A stretch of 64,000 nucleotides of DNA from Streptomyces sp. BK340 (GTDB lineage Bacteria > Actinomycetota > Actinomycetes > Streptomycetales > Streptomycetaceae), in the NCBI RefSeq assembly GCF_007827595.1, contig NZ_VISR01000017.1:124001-188000 (forward strand). The letters run 5' to 3'. The translations under genes and the position numbers were made by a program. Each line of letters opens with the position of its first letter. Position 1 is the stretch's first letter. The notes below the pieces were generated by a model. That model was not told the DNA's origin. It did not search any database and saw nothing but the letters and a program-made list of their open reading frames with translations. This document shows positions 45,567 through 54,289 of the stretch, piece after piece.

Positions 45567-46730
45567 ATGCGTCATTTCGGGCACATCGCCCCCGAGGTGC
45601 GGCAGCGCCTGTTCCACCAGGAGCCGTGCGCGTTCACCGCCGATTCCCCGGCCCGGCTGCTCTCCGCGGCCCTGGGCGCCACGCTCTACAGCCCGGCGAC
45701 CCGGCCGCGGCTGGCCGACGACATCGTCAAGCAGACCGGCAACGGCGTGGTCTCGATGGTGCTGTGCCTGGAGGACTCGATCGACGACGCGGACGTCGTG
45801 GCCGGCGAGGAGAACCTCGTCCGGCAGTTCGCCGCTCTCGACCGCGCGGGCGCGGAACCACCCCTGCTCTTCATCCGGGTGCGCGCCCCCGAGCAGATCC
45901 CCGACCTCGTGCGACGCCTCGGTGCCAGTGCGCGGCTGCTGTCCGGGTTCGTCATGCCGAAGTTCACCGAGGAGCGCGGCCTCCCCTTCCTGGAGGCCCT
46001 CGCCACCGCCGAGGCCGAGAGCGGGCGCCGGCTGTTCGCCATGCCCGTCCTGGAGTCGCCCGAGCTGCTGTACCGCGAGTCCCGGGTGGACACCCTGGAG
46101 GGCATCGCCCGCGCGGTCGACAAGTTCCGCGACCGTGTGCTGGCCCTGCGCCTGGGCGTCACCGACTTCTGCTCCTCCTACGGCCTGCGCCGGGCCCCCG
46201 ACATGACCGCCTACGACGTCCAGGTCGTCGCCTCCGTGATCGCCGACGTGGTCAACATGCTCGGCCGGGCGGACGGCACCGGCTTCACCGTGACCGGGCC
46301 GGTCTGGGAGTACTTCCGGGTCCCCGAGCGCATGTTCAAGCCGCAGCTGCGACAGAGCCCGTTCCTGGAGGTCCAGGCCGTCGAGCTGCGCGAGAAGCTC
46401 ATCGAGCACGCGATGGACGGCCTGCTGCGCGAGATCTCCCTGGATCAGGCCAACGGCCTGCTCGGCAAGACCTGCATCCACCCCTCCCACGTGCTGCCCG
46501 TGCACGCACTGTCCGTGGTCAGTCACGAGGAGTTCAGTGACGCCCAGGACATTCTGCGGCCGGAACGCGGCGGCGGGGGTGTACTCCGGTCGGCCTACAC
46601 GAACAAGATGAATGAAGTGAAGCCGCATCGCGCCTGGGCCGAGCGGACCCTGCTCCGCGCCGAGGTCTTCGGCGTGGCACGCGAGGACGTCGGCTTCGTG
46701 GAGCTGCTCGCCGCCGGCATACCCGGCTGA
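45567..46730 (+). CDS. HpcH/HpaI-type C-C bond lyase of the Ter biosynthetic module
   Basis: About 387 residues of the citrate-lyase-beta/HpcH aldolase fold. MVLCLEDSIDDADV and GFVMPKFTEERG give the Mg2+ and substrate region; LALRLGVTDFCSSYGLRR and KTCIHPSHVLPVHAL follow. I chose ATG 45567 (MRHFGHIAPEVRQ), which has AGGAG four bases upstream. The longer frame from ATG 45492 includes rare CTA, TTA, CTT and AGG codons unlike a Streptomyces gene. It belongs to a three-gene unit with the PRTase fusion and HAD genes and probably makes or splits a small carbon unit in the proposed nucleoside-like product. Confidence 0.88.
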   Translation: MRHFGHIAPEVRQRLFHQEPCAFTADSPARLLSAALGATLYSPATRPRLADDIVKQTGNGVVSMVLCLEDSIDDADVVAGEENLVRQFAALDRAGAEPPLLFIRVRAPEQIPDLVRRLGASARLLSGFVMPKFTEERGLPFLEALATAEAESGRRLFAMPVLESPELLYRESRVDTLEGIARAVDKFRDRVLALRLGVTDFCSSYGLRRAPDMTAYDVQVVASVIADVVNMLGRADGTGFTVTGPVWEYFRVPERMFKPQLRQSPFLEVQAVELREKLIEHAMDGLLREISLDQANGLLGKTCIHPSHVLPVHALSVVSHEEFSDAQDILRPERGGGGVLRSAYTNKMNEVKPHRAWAERTLLRAEVFGVAREDVGFVELLAAGIPG

Positions 46731-46752
46731 CCCTCTTCAACCCAAGGAACGC

Positions 46753-49317
46753 ATGAAGAACGCAGTGAACGACGGGGTCTGGTCCGGCACCTGGGTCGCC
46801 GAGCGGCTCGGAGTCGGACTGGAGGGCGACGACGGGCTCCGGGACCTGCTCGGGCTGGCGCTGCGCCGCAACCCCAAGCGGGCCCACCTGCTGGTCTCCC
46901 ACGTGCTCGGCAAACACGTACCGCAGTCGCCGTCCGTGGTCTACGGCCACGGCTTCCGCCTCGGCCGCCGGGTCCGCGAGCTGCTCGGCGAGACGGAGAC
47001 CGCCTCGGCGGTCGTCCTCGGCTACGCGGAGACCGCCACCGGCCTCGGCCACTCGGTCGCCGACGGTCTGGGTCTCGCCCCGTACCTGCACTCCACGCGT
47101 CGCCCGGTGGCCGGGGTCGCCCGGGCGGGCGGCTTCGAGGAGTCCCACTCCCACGCCACCTCCCACCTGCTGCTCCCCGAGGACGCGGCGCTCCTGGCCG
47201 GAGATGGCCCGCTGGTCCTGGTCGACGACGAGTTCTCCACCGGGAACACGGTTCTCAACACCATCCGTGACCTGCATGAACGCTATCCGCGGCGGCGGTA
47301 TGTGGTGGTGGCCCTGGTCGATATGCGTTCTGCTGAGGACTCCGCCCGTCTGGCCCGGTTCGCCGCCGAGATCGGGGCGCGGGTGGATGTCATTGCCACG
47401 GCGTCCGGGACTGTGCGGCTGCCGGACGGTGTCCTGGAGAAGGGGCAGGAGCTGGTTGCGCGGCACGCGTCTGCCGAGGAGGCGTCGACGGCCGGGTGCG
47501 GGTCCGTCGTGGCTGGTCGCGCCCGCGCGGCGGAGCCGCACGATGCCTCGCCCCGCGCCCCTGAAGGTGAGCACCAGCCGGACCACGTCGCATCGGCGCC
47601 GTCGCCTCGGCACGGCGGACGGATCACCCGCGTCGACCTCCACTGGCCCCCCGGCCTGCCCGACGGCGGCCGGCACGGGTTCACCCCCGCCCACCGGGCC
47701 CGGCTGGAGGCAGCGCTGCCCGCCATGGCCGCGCGGGTCGCCGAGGCGCTGCCCGCCGACGCCCGGCGGGTGCTCGTGCTCGGCTTCGAGGAGCTGATGT
47801 ACGCCCCGCTGCGGATCGCCGGCGAACTGGAGCGGGTGATCCCGGCCGAGGTGCGCTTCTCCACCACCACCCGCTCGCCCGTCCTCGCGGTCGACGACCC
47901 CGGCTACGCGATACGCACCCGCCTGGTCTTCCCCGCCCACGACGACCCGGCCGACGGCCCCGGCGAGCGGTACGCCTACAACGTCGCCGGCGCCGGTTTC
48001 GACGCCGTCGTCGCCGTGGTCGACTCGGTGGCCGACACCCCCGCGCTGCACGCCCCCGACGGTCTGCCGGCCCGCCTGGCCGCCCACACCCCGCGCGTCC
48101 TGCTCGCGGTCGTCCCCTCGTACGCCCCCGAGCCCCTCTCCTCTCCCGAAAGGCCGGCCATGCTGCCCGAGCCCCTCCGCGGCCCCGCCTTCTCCTCGTA
48201 CGCCCCCGAGGAGGTCGGCTGGCTGCTGCAGGACCTCTCGGACGTGACCCTGGAGGCGCCGACCGAGGAGCGCGAGGAGGCCATCCAGAGCGGCGGCGCC
48301 CACTACGCCGAGTCGCTGCCGGTCGAGTACCAGCCCAGCGAGCAGTACCAGGAGCTGTTCCACAGCGCCCTGGACGCCTCCGCCGCCCGGATCGCCCAGG
48401 CCGTCGGTGTCGTGACCGAGACCGTCATCGCCGAGCGGTCGCCCCGCCCGGTGCTGGTCTCCCTGGCCCGCGCGGGCACCCCCGTCGGCGTGCTCATGCG
48501 CCGCTGGGCCCGGTTCCGGCACGGCCTCGAACTCCCGCACTACGCCGTCTCGATCGTCCGCGGCCGCGGCATCGACGCCAACGCCCTGCGCTGGCTGGCC
48601 GCCCACCACGACCCCCGGGACGTCGTCTTCGTCGACGGCTGGACCGGCAAGGGCGCCATCACCCGCGAACTCACCCAGGCCATCGAGGAGTTCGAGGAGA
48701 AGGAGGGCGTCACCGGCTTCGACCCGGAGATCGCCGTACTCGCCGACCCGGGCTCGTGCGTGCGCACCTACGGCACCCGCGAGGACTTCCTCATCCCGTC
48801 CGCCTGCCTCAACTCGACCGTGTCCGGGCTCATATCCCGTACGGTCCTGCGCGCGGACCTGGTCGGCCCGGACGACTTCCACGGCGCGAAGTTCTACCGC
48901 GAACTCGCCGGCGCCGACGTCTCCGTGGCCTTCCTCGACGCCGTCTCCGCCTGCTTCCCCGAGGTCGCCGACACCGTCGACGCGGCGGCCAAGGAACTGA
49001 TGGCCGAGGACCGCACCCCGACCTGGGAGGGCTGGCGGGCCGTCGAGCGGATCAGCGAGGAGTACGGCATCCACGACGTCAACCTGGTCAAGCCCGGCGT
49101 CGGCGAGACCACCCGGGTGCTGCTGCGCCGGGTGCCATGGAAGATCCTGGCCAAGGCCGGTGCGGGCGCCGACCTCGACCACGTACGGCTGCTGGCCGAG
49201 CAGAGAGGGGTTCCGGTGGAGGAGGTCGGCGAGTTGCCGTACACCTGCGTGGGTCTGATCCACCCCAAGTACACCCGGGGTGCCACGGGCGCCGACGGCA
49301 GGGCGGTGAACGTCTGA
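46753..49317 (+). CDS. Fused phosphoribosyltransferase/TRSP/PRTase-PELOTA protein of the Ter system
   Basis: 854 residues. A first PRTase domain (about 1-225) has the PRPP loop LVLVDDEFSTGNTVLNT (154-170). Next, a TRSP-like domain (about 290-430; LGFEELMYAPLRIAGELE). Then a second PRTase of the StiP type (about 470-740; SLARAGTPVGVLMRRW and the altered PRPP loop VVFVDGWTGKGAI). Last, a PELOTA-type RNA-binding domain (about 775-850; GAGADLDHVRLLAEQRGVPV). In most genomes these are two proteins; here they are one. Residues 248-272 are encoded by a dispersed repeat inserted in frame between domains. Start ATG, AAGGA upstream. Predicted to build a nucleoside-like metabolite from PRPP. Confidence 0.88.
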   Translation: MKNAVNDGVWSGTWVAERLGVGLEGDDGLRDLLGLALRRNPKRAHLLVSHVLGKHVPQSPSVVYGHGFRLGRRVRELLGETETASAVVLGYAETATGLGHSVADGLGLAPYLHSTRRPVAGVARAGGFEESHSHATSHLLLPEDAALLAGDGPLVLVDDEFSTGNTVLNTIRDLHERYPRRRYVVVALVDMRSAEDSARLARFAAEIGARVDVIATASGTVRLPDGVLEKGQELVARHASAEEASTAGCGSVVAGRARAAEPHDASPRAPEGEHQPDHVASAPSPRHGGRITRVDLHWPPGLPDGGRHGFTPAHRARLEAALPAMAARVAEALPADARRVLVLGFEELMYAPLRIAGELERVIPAEVRFSTTTRSPVLAVDDPGYAIRTRLVFPAHDDPADGPGERYAYNVAGAGFDAVVAVVDSVADTPALHAPDGLPARLAAHTPRVLLAVVPSYAPEPLSSPERPAMLPEPLRGPAFSSYAPEEVGWLLQDLSDVTLEAPTEEREEAIQSGGAHYAESLPVEYQPSEQYQELFHSALDASAARIAQAVGVVTETVIAERSPRPVLVSLARAGTPVGVLMRRWARFRHGLELPHYAVSIVRGRGIDANALRWLAAHHDPRDVVFVDGWTGKGAITRELTQAIEEFEEKEGVTGFDPEIAVLADPGSCVRTYGTREDFLIPSACLNSTVSGLISRTVLRADLVGPDDFHGAKFYRELAGADVSVAFLDAVSACFPEVADTVDAAAKELMAEDRTPTWEGWRAVERISEEYGIHDVNLVKPGVGETTRVLLRRVPWKILAKAGAGADLDHVRLLAEQRGVPVEEVGELPYTCVGLIHPKYTRGATGADGRAVNV
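47494..47570. repeat. Dispersed GC-rich repeat, copy F, inside a coding region
   Basis: GTGCGGGTCCGTCGTGGCTG, then GTCGCGCCCGCGCGGCGGAG, CCGCACGATGCCTCGCCCCG and CGCCCCTGAAG. Same orientation as copy E. It adds an in-frame, Ala/Arg/Pro-rich linker between the first PRTase and the TRSP-like domain. Confidence 0.8.
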
Positions 49318-50129
49318 TGCCGGTGCTGGTGGCGAGCGATCTCGACCGTACGCTGATCTACTCCTCGGCGGCCCTCGCGCTGACCATGCCGGACGCGCGG
49401 GCGCCCCGGCTGCTGTGCGTCGAGGTCCACGAGAGCAGGCCGCTGTCCTACATGACAGAGGCGGCCGCCCAGTTGCTGACCGACCTCGGTGACGCGGCCG
49501 TCTTCGTGCCGACCACGACCCGCACCCGCAAGCAGTACCAGCGCATCAACCTGCCCGGCCCGCAGCCGGCCTACGCGATCTGCGCCAACGGCGGGCATCT
49601 GCTGGTCGACGGCGTCACGGACCAGGACTGGCACGCACAGGTGCTGGCCCGGCTCGCCGAGGAGTGCGCGCCGCTGGAGGAGGTCCGCGAGCACCTGATG
49701 GCCACCGCCGACCCCGTCTGGGTGCGCAAGCACCGGGTCGCCGAGGACCTGTTCGCCTATCTCGTCGTGGAACGCGAGCTGCTGCCCGAGGAGTGGGTGA
49801 AGGAGCTGGCGGCCTGGGCGGAGAACCTGGGCTGGACGGTCTCGCTCCAGGGCCGCAAGATCTACGCCGTCCCCAAGCCGCTCACCAAGAGCGCGGCCGT
49901 ACGCGAGGTGGCCCGGCGCACCGGCGCCCACCTCACGCTGGCCGCCGGCGACTCCCTGCTCGACGCCGACCTGCTGCTGGCAGCCGACCGCGGCTGGCGC
50001 CCCGGCCACGGCGAGCTGGCGGACAGCGGCTGGAGCGCACCGGAGATCAGCGCGCTCCCCGAGCGTGGCGTGCTGGCCGGGGAGCGGATCGTACGCGAGT
50101 TCCTGCGGGCCTCCCGCCCGAAGGCCTGA
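49317..50129 (+). CDS. HAD-family phosphatase of the Ter biosynthetic module
   Basis: About 270 residues. Motif I is ASDLDRTLIYSS (nucleophile Asp8, acid Asp10); motif II lies at PTTTRTRKQYQ; motif III/IV at KPLTKSAAVREV and TLAAGDSLLDADLLLAADRG. Its ATG overlaps the stop of the PRTase fusion gene (TGATG), so translation is coupled. Expected to remove the phosphate left on a PRPP-derived nucleoside-like intermediate. The ATP-grasp enzyme found with such modules elsewhere is not in this window. Confidence 0.92.
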   Translation: MPVLVASDLDRTLIYSSAALALTMPDARAPRLLCVEVHESRPLSYMTEAAAQLLTDLGDAAVFVPTTTRTRKQYQRINLPGPQPAYAICANGGHLLVDGVTDQDWHAQVLARLAEECAPLEEVREHLMATADPVWVRKHRVAEDLFAYLVVERELLPEEWVKELAAWAENLGWTVSLQGRKIYAVPKPLTKSAAVREVARRTGAHLTLAAGDSLLDADLLLAADRGWRPGHGELADSGWSAPEISALPERGVLAGERIVREFLRASRPKA

Positions 50130-50144
50130 CCCGCACGGTCGGCG

Positions 50145-50366
50145 TCAGCCGCAGCAGCCTCCGCCGCAGCAGCCGCCCCCGCCCCCGCCCGCCCGGGGCG
50201 CCGGGGCGGGTGCTGCGGAGGTGCCGCCCACGGCTACCGTCGACAGCAGCTTGACCGTGTCATCGTGGCCCGTGGGGCAGGCGGCCGGCGCACCGGACTC
50301 CGCCATCGGACGGCTCAGTTCGAAGGTGTCGCCGCAGGTGCGGCAGCGGTACTCATAGCGAGGCAT
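50145..50366 (-). CDS. FmdB-type zinc-ribbon protein
   Basis: About 73 residues. MPRYEYRCRTCGDTFE with a second metal pair AACPTGHDD, the FmdB zinc ribbon (CxxC and CxxxH here). The C-terminus GGGGGGCCGGGCCG is a Gly/Cys tail seen in some actinobacterial copies. It converges on the HAD gene with a 15-base gap. Function unknown; homologues are often near transport or C1 genes. ATG 50366 is preferred over GTG 50372. Confidence 0.9.
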   Translation of the reverse strand: MPRYEYRCRTCGDTFELSRPMAESGAPAACPTGHDDTVKLLSTVAVGGTSAAPAPAPRAGGGGGGCCGGGCCG

Positions 50367-50606
50367 GCGCACAGGTTAACCGGAGTGGCGCTTGTCACAG
50401 CACTCCAAAGTTTTATGAGTGTTCGCTTCTGCCCGAAACTGGTGCGGAGATTTTGAAAAGATCGCTGATAACTTAGCTTAGCCGCGAGGAGCCGTAAGAC
50501 CGGGGGAAAAGGGGGGTTCACCGCACCGCGATGACCATTGCGGCGGTGTCCACCTTGCTGAGTCTGAACCGCGCGCGCAAGGACCAGTGCGAGGGGAGAC
50601 GCAGCC

Positions 50607-52835
50607 TTGGCCAAGTCATGGCAGCGGCCGGAAGGCAGCGGGGACGAAAAGAGTCCCAGGCCCGAGGAGCGGCAGCCGCAGGAGACGGACGCCACTCTGC
50701 ATCTGAAGGTCGACGCCCTCCGTGCGGACGTCACCATGCAGCTGCGGGTGCCTCCGCCGCCGGAGCCTGCTGCCTCCGGCGGCCGCGCGCAGCGCCGGCG
50801 CAGCGCCCGCCTCCCGGCCCGCGCCCGTCTCACCGTCGCCGCCACGTCCGCCCTCGCCCGGCTGCGTGCCGTCGCGGGCCCCCGGCTCGCGCCGCTGGCC
50901 CCGTACGCCCGCCGCCTCAGGCCGCTGTACCCGCGCCCCGGCCGTATCGGCTGGCGCCGCTGGATACCCTCCTGGCGCCAGTGGCTCGGCGCCGTGCTGT
51001 CCGGCTTCGTCGTGATCAGCCTGTCCCTGTTCATCGCCTACGAGATGACGGACATACCGAAGAACCTCAACACCTTCGCCACCCAGCAGGACAACGTCTA
51101 CTTCTGGTCCGACGGGACGCCGATGGCCCGCACCGGCTGGGTGCGGCGTCAGGACATGCCGCTCAAGGACATACCCGAGCAGGTCCGCTGGGCGGTGCTC
51201 GCCGCGGAGAACGCGAGTTTTTACTCGGATCCCGGTATTTCCGTCAAAGGCATCACCCGGGCCGTATGGCGCACCATCGGACAAGGGGACACCGAGGGTG
51301 GTTCCACCATCACTCAGCAGTACGTCAAGAACGTCTACCTGAATCAGAATCAGACCGTAAGCCGCAAGTTCACCGAGGCGATGATCTCGCTCAAGCTCGA
51401 CAACAAGATGAGCAAGGACGAGATCCTTGAGGGCTACCTCAACACCAGCTGGTTCGGCCGCGGCACCTACGGCATCCAGCGCGCCTCCCAGGCCTACTAC
51501 GGCAAGGACGTCAGCCGGCTCAACGCCAGCGAGGCGGCCGTGCTCGCCTCCATGCTGAAGGGTGCCGCGCTCTACGACCCCACCGTCAGTGCAGCCAACC
51601 ACAAGCGGGCCGTCGAGCGCTGGTCCTGGATCCTGGACCGGATGGTCGACATCGGCAAGCTGTCGCCGGCCCAGCGGGCCAAGTACAAGACCTTCCCCGA
51701 GCCGCTCAAGTCGGGCCGCGTCTACGACACCGGCACGCAGAGCGACTACCTGGTGGAGCTGGCCCAGCAGTACGCCAAGAAGGCCGCCCGCATCTCCGAC
51801 CGGGACTTCGACCTCGGCGGCTACCAGATCTACACGACCTTCGACCGCAAGCGGGAGACGGCGCTGACCGCCGCCGTCACCAAGGCCCGTGAGCAGGGGA
51901 AGAAGGTCCACCCCGAGCAGGCGAAGACCGCCCACTACGGCGCCGCCTCGGTCGCCGCCGACGGCCGGATACTCGCCGTCTACGGCGGTCCCGACCACCG
52001 CAAGCAGGGCTACAACGAGTCCAATGCGACCACCGTCAAGGCCGGCTCGGCGTTCCTGCCCTTCGTCTACGCCGCCGGTCTGGAGCACGGGGTCCACAAG
52101 ACCCGCGGCGGAGCCGCGACGCCCGTCACGCCCGAGACCGTCTACGACGGCGACGACGGCGTCCCCGTCACCACGCCCGAGGGCCCCTACTGGGACCGCA
52201 GCGGCAAGAAGGTCGCCGCCCACAACGACGGCCAGAAGTCCTACGGGCAGATCACCCTGGACAACGCCCTCGCCAAGTCGGTGAACACGCCCTTCATGCA
52301 GCTCGGCATGGACACGGGTCTGGACAAGGTCAGCGAGACCGCCGTGTCGGCGGGCCTGCTCTCCTCCAGCATGGGTCCGCAGGTGCCCGCCCTGTCGATG
52401 GGCAACTCCACACCCAGCGCGATCCGGATGGCGAGCGGATACGCCACCTTCGCCGCCTCCGGCACGCACACCGAGCCGTACTCGGTGCGCCGCATCACCC
52501 GCAACGGCACCCAGGTGGCTCTGGCCACCCCGCGCCCGCAACGGGCGGTGGGCGCGGGTGTCGCGGAGAAGGTCGAGCGGGCGCTGGCGGAGTCCTACCG
52601 CCTCGCCCACCCCACGAGCACGGCCCAGGTGTCGGGCAAGGCAGGCACCACCGACGACGACAGCGCCGCCTGGTACGTCGGCACCTCCGCGTCCGTGTCC
52701 ACCTCCGTCGTCGTCTACCGCATCGACCTGACCAAGTCCCTGGAACCCCTCTCGCTCGACGGGTTCGCCGGAACCACCACCGACGACGTCGACGTCCCGT
52801 ACGGCATCTGGGCGCACGCCACGGGCCTCGGCTGA
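50607..52835 (+). CDS. Class A penicillin-binding protein with degenerate transpeptidase site
   Basis: 742 residues, start TTG with GAGGGGA upstream. A charged, Pro/Arg-rich N-terminal tail, one membrane helix (about 127-145), then a GT51 glycosyltransferase domain with intact AVLAAENASFY (Glu201) and EGGSTITQQYVKN. The transpeptidase domain keeps SVNTPF (SxN), but the SxxK motif is GSAFLPFV: Ser481 is present, Lys is Leu484. The KTG motif is SGKAGTT. Peptidoglycan glycan-strand synthesis is likely; cross-linking activity and beta-lactam binding are doubtful. Confidence 0.9.
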   Translation: MAKSWQRPEGSGDEKSPRPEERQPQETDATLHLKVDALRADVTMQLRVPPPPEPAASGGRAQRRRSARLPARARLTVAATSALARLRAVAGPRLAPLAPYARRLRPLYPRPGRIGWRRWIPSWRQWLGAVLSGFVVISLSLFIAYEMTDIPKNLNTFATQQDNVYFWSDGTPMARTGWVRRQDMPLKDIPEQVRWAVLAAENASFYSDPGISVKGITRAVWRTIGQGDTEGGSTITQQYVKNVYLNQNQTVSRKFTEAMISLKLDNKMSKDEILEGYLNTSWFGRGTYGIQRASQAYYGKDVSRLNASEAAVLASMLKGAALYDPTVSAANHKRAVERWSWILDRMVDIGKLSPAQRAKYKTFPEPLKSGRVYDTGTQSDYLVELAQQYAKKAARISDRDFDLGGYQIYTTFDRKRETALTAAVTKAREQGKKVHPEQAKTAHYGAASVAADGRILAVYGGPDHRKQGYNESNATTVKAGSAFLPFVYAAGLEHGVHKTRGGAATPVTPETVYDGDDGVPVTTPEGPYWDRSGKKVAAHNDGQKSYGQITLDNALAKSVNTPFMQLGMDTGLDKVSETAVSAGLLSSSMGPQVPALSMGNSTPSAIRMASGYATFAASGTHTEPYSVRRITRNGTQVALATPRPQRAVGAGVAEKVERALAESYRLAHPTSTAQVSGKAGTTDDDSAAWYVGTSASVSTSVVVYRIDLTKSLEPLSLDGFAGTTTDDVDVPYGIWAHATGLG

Positions 52836-52876
52836 CCTCCGAGGCTCCCCGCCGACCCCCCTCCCCTCGCACCAGA

Positions 52877-54181
52877 ATGAGCCGCATGAACAAGAAGCCG
52901 CAGACCGGCCGTCGCCGCCGGGCAAAATCCAGCCCCCGTCCCAACGGCGTCGGGATGCGGATGCTTGCTGCCCTCCTCGCCGTCGCGTCGGCGATCGCGG
53001 GCTACCTGGTGCTCAGCCACCGGGACAACACCGCGCCCACCGCCGCCAGCAAGGACACCTCCGGAAAGGCCGCGCCGAAGCCCGCCAGGACGCCCGCGTG
53101 GGACGGCAGGACGAAGATCCTCGGCGACGGCTCCACCTCCTACACCGGCCCCCAGAAGGGGCAGTTGGTACCCAAGCCGCTCAAGCCCGGTGAGAAGCCG
53201 CCCCAGTTCGTCGTCTTCTCCTGGGACGGTGCGCTGGAGGGCAGCGACCACCTCTTCTCGCACTACCGGGAGCTGGCCAAGGAGTACAACGCCCACATGA
53301 CCTTCTTCCTCACGGGCATCTACCTGCTGCCCAAGGACAAGAAGACCCTCTACCACGGCCCGCAGCACGAGCCGGGCGACGCCGCGATCGACTACGCGAC
53401 CGACGACCACATACGCACCACCCTGGAGCAGCTCCGCCAGGCCTACGACCAGGGCAACGAGATAGGCACCCACTTCAACGGCCACTTCTGCGAGAAGAAG
53501 GGCGGCGGCGACTGGAGCGTCGAGGAGTGGAAGAGCGAGATCGACCAGTTCTACGACATCGTGGAGCACTGGAAGACCAACACCGGCTTCAAGGACATCG
53601 CGCCGCTGCCCTTCGACTTCAAGAAGGAGGTCGCCGGCGGCCGTGCGCCCTGCCTGGAGGGCCAGAAGAACCTGCTGAAGGCCATCAAGGCCTACGGCTA
53701 CGGCTGGCGTTACGACGCCAGCTCCACCGGCGACTTCCAGATATGGCCCGCCAAGAAGAACGGCGTCTGGAACTTCCCGCTCCAGCTGCTCCCCTACGAG
53801 GGCGGCGACTACCAGGGCCTGTCCATGGACTTCAACTTCCTCGCCAACCAGTCCGACGGCCAGACCGACGGCAACCCCGCGGACTACCCGAAGTGGGAGC
53901 AGGAGACCGTCGACACCTACATGGCCGGCTTCAACCGCGTGTACTACGGCAGCCGGGCACCGCTGTTCATCGGCAACCACTTCGAGTCCTGGAACGGCGG
54001 CATCTATATGAAGGCCATCGACCAGGTTGTGAAGAACGTGTGCACGAAGAAGGGCGTCAAGTGCGTGTCCTTCAAGGAACTGTCCGACTGGCTCGACGTG
54101 CAGAAGCCGGCGACCCTGGAGCAGCTGCGCGCTCTTGACCCTGCGCAGTCGCCGCGTGACTGGTCGGCAGTGGTCAAGTGA
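52877..54181 (+). CDS. Polysaccharide-deacetylase-like membrane-anchored protein
   Basis: 434 residues. A short basic start, one membrane helix (about residues 25-45), a Pro/Lys-rich linker, then a NodB-like domain: VVFSWDGALEGSD replaces the usual TFDDG pair, and GTHFNGHF supplies the HxxxH metal site. Later TGDFQIWPAKKNGVWNF and PLFIGNHFESWNGGIYM are family text. The changed first motif leaves activity uncertain. Possible starts are ATG 52877 and 52886, both without a good ribosome site. It lies 41 bases after the PBP gene. Confidence 0.85.
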   Translation: MSRMNKKPQTGRRRRAKSSPRPNGVGMRMLAALLAVASAIAGYLVLSHRDNTAPTAASKDTSGKAAPKPARTPAWDGRTKILGDGSTSYTGPQKGQLVPKPLKPGEKPPQFVVFSWDGALEGSDHLFSHYRELAKEYNAHMTFFLTGIYLLPKDKKTLYHGPQHEPGDAAIDYATDDHIRTTLEQLRQAYDQGNEIGTHFNGHFCEKKGGGDWSVEEWKSEIDQFYDIVEHWKTNTGFKDIAPLPFDFKKEVAGGRAPCLEGQKNLLKAIKAYGYGWRYDASSTGDFQIWPAKKNGVWNFPLQLLPYEGGDYQGLSMDFNFLANQSDGQTDGNPADYPKWEQETVDTYMAGFNRVYYGSRAPLFIGNHFESWNGGIYMKAIDQVVKNVCTKKGVKCVSFKELSDWLDVQKPATLEQLRALDPAQSPRDWSAVVK

Positions 54182-54289
54182 CGTTCGGGCGCCGCAAGTT
54201 CCACTTGTGCAACCCTCTTCACAACTGGCCCACACGTCATGCGAAGATGCCCTCGCCCGGTCGGTGTGCCGGTGTAGAGGGGAACATCA

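Noticed and set aside
46534..49263. 909-codon open frame on the minus strand
   Set aside because: Antisense to the PRTase fusion gene; its protein is low-complexity Gly/Val/Asp with no motif.
50616..52925. 769-codon minus-strand frame opposite the PBP gene
   Set aside because: Shadow of a gene with intact GT51 motifs on the plus strand.
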